Both the position numbers and the translations under genes were made by a program. From Torreya grandis (lineage: Eukaryota > Streptophyta > Pinopsida > Cupressales > Taxaceae), in NCBI GenBank assembly GCA_037957365.1, contig JARHVA010003262.1:1299501-1363500 (forward strand): DNA of 64,000 nucleotides, read 5' to 3'. The notes under the pieces were generated by a model. It had not been told where the DNA came from. It saw nothing but the letters and a program-made list of their open reading frames with translations, and did no database searches. Positions 1 through 12,010 of the stretch are shown here, piece by piece (position 1 is the first letter of the stretch; every line of letters starts with the position of its first letter).

Positions 1-689
1 GGGGATGTGTGGGGAGAAATTAATTTTACTTTTCACATATACTCTTTGAGGACACATAAAACACGTAACACATTTATCAACAAAAAACACCTTATTCAAA
101 TGATATAATTATGTTTTTGGAAGGATGAAATTTCATTATCAATTCATACTAAAAAAATTACATCCTACTTCCTAAAGAAGAGCATGTTATTTTTGAACCA
201 ACACAAACTATGAAGATGATAGTAGTGAATAACACATGTAATAATGGGAGGAGATATAAAGTCAATAGAAAACATAGACCACACATTACTACAGAATAAC
301 CTAGGGATAGTAGCTCTTTTTGACACTATATAATGGATGGTCTACATAGATATAATGATATAATATGATTTGAGTATAGTGTAATGTTTGCACAAACCCT
401 AAGAATGGCATAATAGATTTTAAGGGACTAGAGATAGTCATATTAGAAGAATTGATATCAGAATCAACTAGTCTAACTATTACAAGGAATGGATAGAAAG
501 ACACATCCTTGTAAACATCAAGGTAAGGTTCACTACACTAGGAGATAATTTATAATTTGACACTTAAGGCACAAAATATTATCTCTCCCTACCCCTTAGT
601 GTTAGGAAATCATATATTTCATCAAATAATTCATAGGAGAAGGTAAACTATCTTTGTTATATACCCCTTGAATTTACTGAGTCATTTAT
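1..689. other. Unassigned AT-rich left flank
   Basis: I see no coding region, RNA gene or terminal repeat here. A 67-codon open frame on the minus strand has no recognisable motif and is expected by chance in AT-rich DNA. The stretch is the left flank of the copia element that begins near 690. Confidence 0.6.
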
Positions 690-1060
690 TATTGAGTGTG
701 GATCCCTTTGGGGCTACCACATGACCATGGTGGTATATTTTTGGGGCTTAGAGAGATCCATAAATATGGGGAGTGCATTTTTACCCACTCAACCTTTTAT
801 GAAACCTTGATTCTAATTTTGTGGAGTGAGTTGTTAGGTATCTATTTTCCATGTTGACTTCCATGTTTTGTGGAGTTAGTTGTTATCTCTTTGAAATTTG
901 TGAGAACATATTGTGGAGGAGACATGAGGATGGAAATGTCCTCCTTAGGTGGGCTTTTGGATAATCATGACTAGATGGAGGATGGGTGTCTTCTTGTGGA
1001 TAATGCTTGTCTTGGATAAGTATTGCACAATTCTCCTTGTTTGGTAGATTTTTTCCTCAT

Positions 1061-1158
<98 letters not shown>

Positions 1159-1605
1159 GTGTTACTTTGGAGGGTAATGTGTTTATATTTTAGGGTATGG
1201 TATATAAAATTGTGGTATGCAATTATACAGGTACATGTATGGTAGAGTATGTGTGTATAATTATTGATAGATTTCAGATTTGGATCAACAATTCAGAGAA
1301 TTTGTTTGTGAATGTTGGAAGACATTTTTAATCTCTATAAGAATTTATTTTCCATTAATTTATTGAGGAATTTCTTGGTGGATGTAGCCTACATAGGTTA
1401 AAACACAATATATCTATGTTATGGTCTTTATTGTTATTCTTATTGTCTCCTTTAATGCTTTCATTTACTATGATTTGAGGAATTGATTTTCTGATGCAAG
1501 TAGTGCATAGTGAAATCTGATTTTATACATTCAAAATATGGTTTATGCATTTTAAATTAATAATTTAATCTAGATTAAATCTGGTTTGAATTCATTTAAT
1601 TCCTA
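690..1605 (+). repeat. 5' LTR of the copia element
   Basis: It begins TATTGAGTGTGG, matching the 3' LTR start TGTTGAGTGTGG at 5579, so the terminal TG has become TA. It stays colinear with the 3' LTR to the shared end TTCATTTAATTCYTA just before the primer-binding site. The copy differs from the 3' LTR by a (TG)n tract and many point changes, implying an old insertion. Confidence 0.85.
1063..1156 (+). repeat. (TG)n microsatellite inside the 5' LTR
   Basis: About 47 uninterrupted TG dinucleotides. The matching place in the 3' LTR (near 6030) reads TTTTGTATATATAAAG and has no such tract, so it expanded in this LTR after insertion. Confidence 0.97.
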
Positions 1606-1610
1606 AAAAA

Positions 1611-1622
1611 TGGTATCAGAGC
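1611..1622 (+). other. Primer-binding site, initiator tRNA-Met type
   Basis: The sequence TGGTATCAGAGC is a perfect match to the site used by plant copia elements to prime minus-strand DNA synthesis. It starts a few bases after the 5' LTR end. Confidence 0.95.
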
Positions 1623-1685
1623 TTTGGTGGTGTTTTTTGTTGAAGTGGTAAATCACAAGAAGGGTTATTAGCTTACTTGGAAGCT

Positions 1686-2520
1686 ATGGGGGAATAGATT
1701 AGATTCAAAGTTGAGAAATTTGATGAAAATAATTTTCATTTATGGAAAATGAAAATATAATATTACCTATATCAGAAGGAACTTCATATCCCCTTAGAGG
1801 GGAAAGGAGGATAGCCTATAGTTATGAGTGATGCAAATTGGACATTGCTTGACATTAAAGCATTGGGATCCATATGCTTATGCCTTGCATTTTAAGTTGA
1901 ATTAAATATTTTAGATGATAAATATATAAATGATCTCATGGAAAAACTTGGGAAGTTATATGAGAAATCTTATGCCTCAAATAAAAATTTTCTTAAGAAA
2001 ATATTTTTTAATATGAAAATGTTTGAGAATGGTTCTATTTCTAGTCATCTAAATGATTTTAATACTAGAAAGTATGCTCAATTTTATTGGAATTAAGTTT
2101 TAGGATGAAGTTAGAGATTTTATAATTTTGTGTTCTTTGCTTGATAGTTGGGATATCTTGGTTATGGATGTGAGTAATGCAGTCCCTACCAATGAAAGCT
2201 TAAATTTTGAGGATGTTGTAGGTGTGATTATTAGAGAGGAAATGCAAAGTAAAGGCACTAGTGAATCATCTTTAGGTAATGCTTTATATATTGAAACTAG
2301 AGTGAGGTAAAAGGATAAGAGAAAAGGAAATAATGGAAAGTGAAAGGGTAGATATAAATCCAGATCTAGAGCTAAGATGTTATGCTGGCATTATGGGAAG
2401 AGTGGACACTCAAAGAAGGATTATTGGTCACTTCAGGATAAGAATGACAATAAGGAGGAAACAAATGAGGTAAATGTGACATCAGGTAAATCATGTTAGG
2501 ATTCATTAATTATTTCTTTG
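1686..2520 (+). pseudogene. gag: Copia gag (capsid/nucleocapsid), broken
   Basis: The frame opens at the ATG at 1686, 64 bases after the primer-binding site. The N-terminal block around residues 8-25 reads KFDENNFHLWKMKI, the usual start of the plant copia gag domain. Near 2383-2424 is a nucleocapsid zinc knuckle of the CX2CX4HX4C kind in which the second and the last Cys are now Tyr (CWHYGKSGHSKKDY). Several TAG/TAA codons interrupt it, the first at codon 4. Gag would form the virus-like particle that packages element RNA. This copy cannot do so. Confidence 0.85.
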
Positions 2521-5500
2521 GATAATTGTTTTGAGTCTTGGGTATTAGATTCAAGGGCTTCTTTTTATGACACCCCACAAGAATTATTTTAATAATTATG
2601 TTCAAGAAAATTTTGGACATGTTTATCTTGGTGATGATGAATCATGTGCGAGAGTAGGTAAAGGTTGTGTTCAAGTGAAATATCATAATGGGTACACATG
2701 GCTATTTAATGATGTTAGACATGTGCCTATGTTGAGATGGAATATAGTTTTATTGGGGTAACTAGGTAGTGAGATATATTCATTAATGTTTACTATAGAT
2801 TCTTGGAAAGTTACCAAAGGTGCTCTTATGATTTCAAGAGGTAAGAAAGTTGGTACTTTATATTTGAATAGTAATGTTGATTCTTTTGATTTAGTTGTTA
2901 TAGATGGAAATGTAACTATGTGGCACTACAGGCTCAGTCATATGAGCCATAAAGGCATGAAGATCTTAAAGGATAAATTGCTTCGATTAAAATAAATTGA
3001 TTTATAATTTTGTGAGGATTATATGTATGAGAAATATAAGTGAGTTAAGTTATTAAAATTTGGACCCACAAGTAAAAAAAATAAGTTAGAGTTGGTACAT
3101 TTAGATGTATGGGGAACAACTCAGGTATCTTTTATTGGTGGTCCAATTATTACGTAACTTTTATTGATGATGCAACTAGGAAATTTTGTTTTTATTTCAT
3201 TAAAAGTAAATATGATGTATTTGACACTTTTAATAAGTGGAAAGCCTTGTTTGAGAATGAAATAGGTCTAAAGTTGAAATGTCTTAGATCAGATAATAGA
3301 GGTGAGTATTATAGTAATGTGTTCTTTGATTATTATTCTAACAATGGAATTTGTAGGTAAAGGATGGTTCTAAGAAATCCACAATAGAATGGGTTATTTA
3401 AAAGGATGAATAGAATAATAATGGAATGTGTTAGGAGCATGAGGTTACATGTAGGGTTGCCTTTATAGTTTTAGGTAGAAGTAATTCACATAAAAATTTA
3501 TCTGATTAATAGAGGACCTTCAATGATTTTGTATGGAGGCATTCTTGAACAAGCTTGGTCTGGTAAGAATTTTGATTATTATTTTCTTAGAGTCTTTAGT
3601 TGTGAGGATTTTTATCTCATTAATAAATAGGATAGGACCAAGTTAGAGGCAAAATCAGAGAAATGCACATTTGTTGGTTATGGTGAGGATGACTTTGGTT
3701 TTCATTTATGGAGCATTAAAGATAAGAAAATATTTTGGTCTAGAGATGTAATCTTTAATGAAAAATTCATGTATAATAATTAGTTATAGGAATAGAAATA
3801 AATAGACTACATAGTATTGGATGACATTTCAAATGGAAAAGTATCTACTGAATCAGTTTAGGAACCTTCTACATAAGGACCCCAAACTCCTATGGTAATA
3901 AGGTCTTATAGGGTAAGAAGATAACCTAAAAAAATTTCTCCTTATTTGAATTATTTATTACTCACTGACAATAGAGAACCAAAGTGTTATGAGGAATTAA
4001 TGTAGGTATATGCCAAGAAGAAGTGGGAGCAAGCCATGGATGAGGAGCATAGATATCTCATGGAAAATCAATCATGGGATTTGATAAGGCTACCCAATGG
4101 CATGAGTGCATTAAAAAAAAAGTGGTTATTCAAAATAAAAGAAGAGTATAAAGGGAGAAAAAGGTATAAGGCTAGGATGGTGGTCAAGGGTTTTGCATAA
4201 AAATCAGGTATTTATTTGGATGAGATTTTTTCTCCTATTGTAAAAATGACTTCTATTAGGAATGTTCTTGGTTTGGTTGTAGTTGAGGATTTTCACTTAG
4301 AATAGTTAGATGTGAAAACTACTTTTCTTCATGGTGATTTAGATGAAGAGTTGTATATGAAGCAACCATAGGGATATGAGGTCAAAGTGAAGGAGAACTA
4401 TGTGTGCAAACTAAAGAAGAGCTTATATGGTCTAAAACAAGCTCCATGACAATCATATAAGAAATTTGATTGTTTTATATTGGAACAAGGTTATCAAAGG
4501 TGTAATTTTTACCACAAGATGTACATAAAATATTTTGATGATGGTTCCTTTATTATATTATGCTTGTATGTGGATGACATGTTAGTTGCAAGAAAGAACA
4601 TATAGCATATTCATATACAAAATAAATAGTTTAGTGACTCATTTTTTATGAAGGATTTGGGTATGGTGAAGAAAATCCTTGGTATGAGGATTACTCATGA
4701 TGTAAAGGAGAGGAAGATGATTTTATCCCAATCAGAGTATGTGAAGAAAGTCTTGGAAAGGTTTAGCATGTTGGATGCTAAATCTATTGGTACTCATTTG
4801 GTAGGCCACTTTAGATTATCAAAGGAGTAGTGTCCCAAGACAAAGTAAAAAATATTAATATGTCCAAAGTACCTTACTCATCAGTAGCTGGTAGCTTGAT
4901 GTATGTCATGGTTTCTACTAGGTCAGATTTTGCTCAAGTAGTGGGAGTTGTGACTAGGTATATGAGTGATCCTAGTTATGAACATTGGTAAGTAGTAAAA
5001 TGGATTCTTTGGTACCTGAGAAAAACCATGGATATTGCATTATGCTATGGTGGAATATAAACCACTTTGTGTGGTTCTGTGGACTCAAATATGGAAAGGG
5101 ATATTGATAGTAGGAGAAGTATGATAGATTATATATTTACTATTGAAAATACAAATAGTTAGTTGTATTTATAGGATATAGAAGGTTGTGGCTTTATCAA
5201 CCATAGAGGTAGAGTATGTTACTACCATAGAGGCTAACAAGGAGATGATTTGGTTACAATAGTTGTTTCAAGAGTTGAGGTATGAGAAAGAAGTTGAGAG
5301 ATTACATAATGATAATCAGAGTGTTATTCATTTGGCAAAGAACTTTGTTTTCCACTTGAGGACACAACACATTAAATTATATTATCACTTCATCAAGATA
5401 GCTTTGGAGGAGAATTTGTTAAAGATGGAGAAGGTTCATACTAGCCAAAATCCTATGGATATAATGACCAAGGTGGTCACATTGAGAAAATTGAGACTAT

Positions 5501-5553
5501 GTTCAAATTTAGTTGGCCTTAGTGGTCATGGAGTAGTGATAGACTCTATTTAG
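2521..5553 (+). pseudogene. pol: Copia pol: protease, integrase, reverse transcriptase, RNase H, broken
   Basis: The domains follow in copia order. The protease motif reads DSRAS at 2548-2562, where DSGAS is usual. The pre-integrase block is MWHYRLSHMSHKGM near 2920. The integrase core has Asp at 3104 (LVHLDVWG) and Asp at 3292 (SDNRGEY), but the third acidic residue is Lys at 3400-3402 (NGLFKRMNR). Reverse transcriptase spans about 4020-4830 with an intact YVDD at 4567-4578. RNase H remnants run from about 5050 to 5480, and the frame ends at the TAG at 5551. Stops often replace expected Gln codons, for example in the PQGYE-like and LEQLDVK-like blocks, and one TGA replaces an Arg-type codon at about 4448. 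Confidence 0.92.
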
Positions 5554-5567
5554 GAGAAATGGTCTCC

Positions 5568-5578
5568 AAGTGGGAGAT
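5568..5578 (+). other. Polypurine tract of the copia element
   Basis: AAGTGGGAGAT lies immediately before the 3' LTR. It is the usual plant copia primer for plus-strand synthesis. Confidence 0.9.
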
Positions 5579-6499
5579 TGTTGAGTGTGGATACCTTTAG
5601 GGATATCACATGACCATGGTGGTATATTTTGGGGGCTTAGAGAGATCCATAAATATGGAGAGTGCATTTTTAGCCACTCCCCCTTTTATGAAACCTTTCT
5701 TCCAGGTGATTAGAATATTCTTAGATATTTCTAATTTCTATGTCTTCCTTGTTTTATGGAGTGAATTGTTATGTTATATATCAATTTTCCATGTTGATTT
5801 TCATGTTTTTTGGAATTGGGATTGACTTCCATGTTTTGTGGAGTTAGTTGTTATCTACTTGAAAGTTGTGAGAGTCTTTTGTGGAGGATAGATGAGGATG
5901 GTGAGTTCCTCAGGTGGGAGTTTGGATAAGCATGATTAGGTGGAGGATGGGTGTCTTATTAAGGATAATGCTTGTCTTGGATAAGTATTATGAATTTCTC
6001 CTTGTTTGGTGGGTTTTATCCTCATTTTGTATATATAAAGTTGTGGTGTTACTTTTTAGGGTGATGTGTTTATTTTGTAAGGTGTGGTATAGCAACTTGT
6101 GGTATGTGATTATATAAGTACAGGTGTGGTAGAGCATGTGTGTATAATTGTTGACGGATTTCAGATTTAGATCAACAATTTAGAGAATTATTTTGTGAAT
6201 TATAGAGGAGATTGTTAATATATTTAAGAGGTTATTTATCATTAGTTTTATTTAGGACTTTCTTGGTGGATGTATCCCACATTGGGTGAACCATGGTATA
6301 TCTATGTTATGGTCTTTATTTTTATTTTTATTTTTATTTTCTCCATTAATGATTTTATTTACTATGATTTGAGGAATTGATTCCATGATTCAAGTAGATC
6401 ATAGTGAAATTTGATTTTACACATTTAAAATATGGTTTATGTGTTTCAAATTAAGATTATATGGTGGATTAAATCTAGTTTGAATTCATTTAATTCTTA
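5579..6499 (+). repeat. 3' LTR of the copia element
   Basis: It starts TGTTGAGTGTGG and is colinear with 690-1605. Shared blocks include the ACATGACCATGGTGGTATAT segment and the late TTTGAATTCATTTAATT segment. It lacks the TG microsatellite. The exact right edge is inferred from where similarity to the 5' LTR ends. Confidence 0.85.
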
Positions 6500-6559
6500 A
6501 AATTTAAAGCATGATCATATCAAAAGTATTACCAATTATTTTATACACTTTCTAAGAAT

Positions 6560-7320
6560 AATGGATAAGGAATTTTAGAAAGGTAAATCTTCAACACTTT
6601 CTCATAATTTTTTAACACATTAATTATAAAGAGAGTCTTAGCCTTCACTAGACTTGATGTTAGTTGGTAAGACTTTGTAGCAATAACCCATATTCCATCA
6701 TGGGTTTTTGTTTATCCTAGACCAATTATAGCATCTCATCCACCTATTAAAAAGTAAAATATCTTAAAACCAAAGAGGTTATCTCATATTCTGAGAACCA
6801 AGGGAATAAGAACAAGAACATTTTCCTCCATGGCAATCATAATTGAGATTTCCTCAAAAGAGGACATATCTAAAAAAGCTCTAAGTTTAGGTGAAGAAGA
6901 TAACAATGAGGAAGCCACTAATGAAATTTTTTAGACTAAATAAGAGGAGGTAGAGGAATAAATGGAAGAAGAGGAGGTAGAGAAGAAATGTAAGAAAAGG
7001 AGGCAAAAGAAGAGATGAAAGAAGAACTTGTTTCTAATGAATAAATGGAAGAAGTACCTATTGATAGTGAAAAATAGAAATAATAATAAATATAGGAAGA
7101 AATTATTTTCAATGAAGAAGTTCACGAGAAATTTAGGGAGGATTTTCTAGTGATAGAGGAAAGGGAACATACCCATGCTCATCTGAGTCTTGAATTGAGT
7201 GAGTGTGACAAGTTGTTTCTTTTATATCAAGAGATAAAATTTATAAACACAAAAATTATGGTATTAGAGGAAATAAAAAGTGGAGTAGATACAATATCTC
7301 AAGTGTTAGGTGAGGAATAA
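6560..7320 (+). pseudogene. Degenerate acidic coding remnant, unknown family
   Basis: One frame with few interruptions can be followed in two pieces. The first reads SWVFVYPRPIIASHPP near 6690 and becomes Glu-rich near 6890-7000. After a frameshift it continues through REHTHAHLSLELSECDKLF near 7170 to a TAA at about 7318. Stops fall mostly where Gln would suit. The content suggests a retroelement accessory or gag-like protein, but I do not recognise the family. It lies between the copia element and repeat X and may belong to X. Confidence 0.4.
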
Positions 7321-8564
7321 TAAATAATAGTTAGAACACAAGTGTTGTACCCAACATACCCCCATTTTTTTATAAAATAGGGATCTACTATCTTTCTAGA
7401 AAGGTTTATCCCTATCTTGATAGTATTTTAAAGATAAATATTTATGTATTTTTCTATATTCATATTTAAAAAACTATAAACATGATTTGTTTATGAATAC
7501 TAGCCTACTAATGTTATAATAAAGTTGGGTATATACAAGTCTCAACTATTCTAGTCTTCGATGAAATTGTTCAGTCAAATTATTTGATGAACTTGTTTGA
7601 AACTATGCTTAATAGGATTTGATATTTGAAGCTTTTGTTCAAAAGCCTATATTTATAAGTTTTCAGAACTTCATGCCTATATGGACCTTTGGATGAATTT
7701 ATTCTCTAGAGTTTTTATTCACAGGTAGTGTTTGGGACAATTGTTCATAGTTTTTATTTATATATTGGGCATCCTCAACTCTATTCACAATATATTAAAG
7801 ACTTTTACATGTACTCTTTAGGCCCTAATCTTTGAGAACCAAGTTTTTATAAGTTTCATGCTTCAACTCATATTGGTATTTAGAGTATTTGTTTAATAAG
7901 ACCCTTCAATAAAATTATTTGACATGAAACCGTTCTTCAGTGAAAGTTTTCAAAATAATCATTCGATGATTTTGTTCAGCTCATCTGACTCTTTAAGGAA
8001 ATTATTCAGAGGAAATATTTTATATTTGGTGTTTAGAAAATTTTCTTGACATCAGTGTTTGGCTCATCAGGGTCCTTAGTGAAATTTTTTGGGGCTTTTG
8101 TCTAGCTTATTTTGGTCTTCAACAAAATCATTTAGAACTTTTATTCACCTTATAAACACTATTTTAATACTATCTCCCAACTCTCAAATATCAAGATACA
8201 CCATGGCATGCTAAAATAAATTAAATAAGATATTTAAAGACACTTTCAAAAGGAAATGGTATGGAATTCCTACTAATAATCAATAATACCTACATGTCAT
8301 ACCCACCAAATGAAGTAACAAAGTTCAAGGTGAATAGAAAAATCAAAGTTATAGACATTAACGGTGCATAATCTAGAAATGAATGACAAATATATATCAA
8401 ATAATTGTGAATGATGATGTGCTCATAGATATCAAACCAAATTTTATCTCACTTTATTTCCTACTAAATATCCCTACCTACTAGCATTTTGAGTGTATAG
8501 TGCACTCAGGAGAGCTAAGTTGATAATTTAAAAACCATGATGATATCAACATAGTCAAATAGTT
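7321..8564 (+). other. Non-coding leader part of repeat X, copy 1
   Basis: I see no coding signal here. From about 7480 the sequence is colinear with 39510-39695 and then 61223-62106, with shared blocks such as TTTGAAACTATGCTTA near 7597. It is therefore the untranslated front part of repeat X. Confidence 0.6.
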
Positions 8565-10962
8565 ATGGAATCATTATATAAAGTCTTCTAAGGAACCTTA
8601 CCCACATCAAGGTTTTATATCAAGGATTTAACCAAATATAAGGACACATTATTTTATCCTACAATATTCAACAATGACTATAAAAACTATTCAACATTGT
8701 GGGAGGTGATATACTAGGTTGACATACATACCCATAAATAAATATTGACTCTAACTCAATGATAATTGGATACAAAATTATTACCCTTAAAATTCTAAGG
8801 GATAAAATTCACAATAGTAAGTTAGAGGTCATTCCATGCATTGACCTCTTAAGAGACTTATCCTTTATTAGGAAGGTGACTAGAGGCATGTTCCTATGCC
8901 ATTTGGAACACAATATAGTCATGACATGCATATAAAGTGATGCATTTCAAATTTATATCTCCCTAACCATTTTAGATTCTTTTTAAAAATTTCATAGGGT
9001 AGTCATGTGGAAGAAAGATAAATAGATTGAGAAAACCCTAAGTAGTCAGATGGTTCCCAGGGAGACCATCAATTTGAAGGACAAGTATCCAGTGTTAGTG
9101 ACCAAGTTCAATATAGGAATTTGAATTGGGATGGCTCTCTTGAATAGGTTATTTAGTTATCTAAGCTTTGAATTCCTCCACCATGAGTGTATTATGTTTT
9201 TCAACTTATTAATGACCTCAAAGTTGACATTTACTATGGTTGAAGTAATTAGTACAAGGTTATGAGAATAAATATTACACACAGATAAGAAGCCTCAAGG
9301 GGGTCATTTATACATAATGTCCTACCTCAAAAATATTGTCCTCAACACAATATATGTTCATAATAGGTCACTATAGATCCTATTTATAGACTATATCAAG
9401 AATCATATATCTGATTCATATTATTTCATGCACATATATGCATACACTCAAAATATTGTATGCATTGTAAAAGATGTCTAGCCCTAGGTATGGATGGATA
9501 TCCATGAGTACCCTCTACCTAGGATATCCAAAAGCATTTTTTATACACTAATTATTAAGGGAAACTACCATTTATACCCATATTACATTATCATCATGGT
9601 CATAGGCCATAAGGTATCACTCTTACACCTCCTCAAGTATGTTCCTGACAATCTAGTAGAGTAAGAAATTACTTACAAGTTATGGTGGGAAATATATGAA
9701 GACATGAAAAATATCGATAAGAAATAATTTCATTTATCCCATCTCATGATTTTGAGAATGTACTATGTAAATCACAAATATTTATATGAAATAGGTAGGT
9801 ATAGGGAGTATTGTTCACTAACTATCTTACCTCATATAAATTGGTATCCACATGGCCAAGTACAAAACCACATCAAGGACCTTGGAATTCCCTACTATCA
9901 TGATATCTATGGCCATGGTTTCTTATTTATCAATGCTAAGGATGATGACAAAATTAAGAAATGGGCACAAATAGTCAATTTCATAGAAGGCCTCCTAAAA
10001 ATCATTCAAGGGAAACCTTTTATCTCAAATATAAATGCACAAAATAGACTCCCATTAGTTAGAGGATGGGATGCATCATATGTTGGGGTTAATAGGCTCT
10101 ATCAACCAGAAAATAATTAAGGGAAACCCTTAAAAACACCCCTTATAGAACTCAAAGTAGTAAAGAAGGATTAGGGTTGCCTAATTCTTCACTTGGGGGA
10201 CCACAAGATGACCCCATTTACCTTGATTATTCAAATTCTAGGGGCCTTTCCCAAAAAAGTGAAACATAAATCCTAGAGGCTATTTTTGTGGTTACATCAT
10301 CCACAACCACCCAAGAGGTACCTTCCACAGTTGAGAAAACAACTATGTATTACAAGAGAAATTTGAGGGCTCAACCCCATCCACAAAGCCCAATTATTAA
10401 GGTACCATTAGTAGAAGGACCATCACAAGAGGTATATGGAGGTGAATCTATGGATGAAGAGTAATAGATTCAAAGAGATAATATCTTGAGCCTCCATAAC
10501 ACAAAGAGGAAGGCAACATTATATGATTAGTCATCAAGTGATAAAGGATCCCCTTCATATTCCCTTGTGTTTTGTGTTTCTCCTTTTAATATTATTACAT
10601 TTAATTATGTGTCACTCGGTCCTGGTGGTCCCCCTCCCCTTTTGGTACCCAAGGTGGAAGTTGTTTCTACCCAATCAAGTTCCCAACCAACTCTACTTAT
10701 TCCCGAGGTAGGGGATACTTCTTCTACCCCTAGTATTCCTACTCTTCAAGTTGGTCTACCTCTAATTACATCTTATATATCCATTCCTATTATTTATAAT
10801 ATGGTTCCTTCCACTACTATCCCATATCCTCCAAAGATAAAGAAAAAGGCAACCAAGAAGGCTAGGGGAGCAATAAAAAGTCCTTAGATCCATGTTTCAT
10901 ATGCTCAACTGGGTTTACTAGTGCCTCCTTTACTTCCTTTTAGGATACTATTATACCTTACA
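7480..10962 (+). repeat. Repeat X, copy 1 (unclassified retroelement-like repeat)
   Basis: It is colinear along about 3 kb with a second copy at 39510-39695 joined to 61223-64000. The distance from 7690 to 10462 is 2772 bases and the matching stretch in copy 2 is 2775 bases, so there is little length change despite many substitutions. It holds a leader and a long broken reading frame (8565-10887). It stops where the gypsy LTR begins at 10963. No terminal repeats of X itself were found in the window. Confidence 0.75.
8565..10887 (+). pseudogene. Long degenerate reading frame of repeat X, unknown function
   Basis: The likely start is the ATG at 8565 (MESLYKVF), matched by an ATG at 62107 (MPSSSKYF) in copy 2. 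Conserved blocks follow: KDLTKYKDT near 8620, TRGMFLCHLEHNIVM near 8880, ALLNRLF near 9137, GGHLYIMSYLKNIVLN near 9300, PLPRISKSI near 9510, and NWYPHGQVQNHIKDLGIPYY near 9840 in an open stretch of 124 codons. A Pro/Ser/Thr-rich tail follows and ends in a Lys-rich stretch (KIKKKATKKARGAIKSP) at a TAG at 10885. At least two frame changes and several stops break it, and three stops recur in copy 2. Some Tat gypsy elements carry extra reading frames of unknown role; whether this is one is unproven. Confidence 0.55.
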
Positions 10963-11998
10963 TGTTTAAAGAGTAAAAAATATTTATATTGGTATCTTTT
11001 TAGTCCAAATTATAAAAATCAATCATAACAATACACTAGAACTAAGCACTCTTACCTAAGAACTAGGGAGAGCATAACACAATAAGCAAGATCACAAAAT
11101 AGAGATGAAGATAATACACATTCTTACCTCCTTTATCTAATTTAATGATTACTTATTAGAATAAGGATGTTTTTTATTGGCATATTATTATTTGAGTCTT
11201 ATATTAATGCTCTTCTATTGTGTTAGCATCTCTCCAATAGTTAGTTGTGGATTGGTCTAAATTTTGACATAAATTGGGCATTATAACACTATTCTTAAAG
11301 GCTTCAAGAAGGTATTCCAATAGAATAACCTTACACACAAAGTTTGTTGCAATAAGGATGTGGGAACTTGTATTTATAGTCTTAATAAATAATTCTAACC
11401 CTAGGGAGGTTAGGTTAAATTCTAACTTAGGTTGAGTTTGAATTAACCTAGGTTGAGTAAGTCTAACCCTAGGTTAGATCAAAACACTCATGAAATATTG
11501 ACACCTCAGGTTTTGATATTTGTGAGGCTTGACTCATAAATTTTGGAATATTTAAGAAATAACAAATAACTTTATTAGCTCCTTTGATATTTTGACTTCA
11601 TATTTGGCTAAGAATTTTTTTTGGTAAATGAAATTCAATAATTTGATTTGAAATTTTTATATAGGCAAGTTAATTAAGATTTGTAATGTAATTAATATTA
11701 CATTTTAAATTTTGGATTTTGGAAATTGTTTTAAATGTTATGAATTAATAGATTTATAGGCTAAAAGTTTCAAATTACTAGGTCATAGTTTGACTAGGGT
11801 TAAAACTAAACTAGGTTAATGGTTCATACAGGGTAATATGCCAAAAAAGATAGCCTCATCATGTTTCTAAGAAATTAAATCCATTACACATATAAACTTG
11901 TGAAATTTAGGTGATTTCTAGGCTTAAATGTGTCATTTGCTAGAAATTGAGTTGAATCCTAGTTTAGGCATGAAAGTGGCCAAAACTAAATGTGTACA
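10963..11998 (-). repeat. 3' LTR of the gypsy element
   Basis: On the minus strand it starts TGTACACATTTAG and ends with CA, giving the usual TG...CA ends. It is colinear with 35837-35936 joined to 38390-39332; 1036 bp here against 1043 bp there once the insertion is removed. Shared landmarks include AACAATACACTA near 11027 and GGCATTATAACACTA near 11277. Confidence 0.88.
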
Positions 11999-12010
11999 TT
12001 TTTCCCCTAT
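11999..12010 (-). other. Polypurine tract of the gypsy element
   Basis: On the minus strand the bases just before the 3' LTR read ATAGGGGAAAAA, followed by the LTR start TGTACAC. Position and composition fit a plus-strand primer. Confidence 0.82.

Larger units (their letters stand above)
690..6499 (+). mobile_element. Ty1/copia LTR retrotransposon, Tork-like, complete but inactive
   Basis: Two direct repeats (about 690-1605 and 5579-6499) enclose a primer-binding site complementary to initiator tRNA-Met, then gag, protease, integrase, reverse transcriptase and RNase H in copia order, then a polypurine tract. Wording of the RT and RNase H blocks (KKSLYGLKQAP, ILGMRITHD, EKVHTSQNP) is typical of the Tork lineage of plant copia elements; the lineage is my inference. 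Many in-frame stops and at least one changed catalytic residue make it non-functional. I could not match a clear 5 bp target duplication: TTTAT lies before the left LTR and AAATT after the right. Confidence 0.93.

Noticed and set aside
6931..7125. Minus-strand Phe/Ser-rich open frame
   Set aside because: It is the complement of the Glu/Lys-rich + strand frame at 6560-7320.
7480..10962. Repeat X as the LTRs of one element enclosing everything between
   Set aside because: No primer site or polypurine tract was found next to either copy, the right copy runs off the window, and the copies carry a long reading frame. Kept only as an open possibility.
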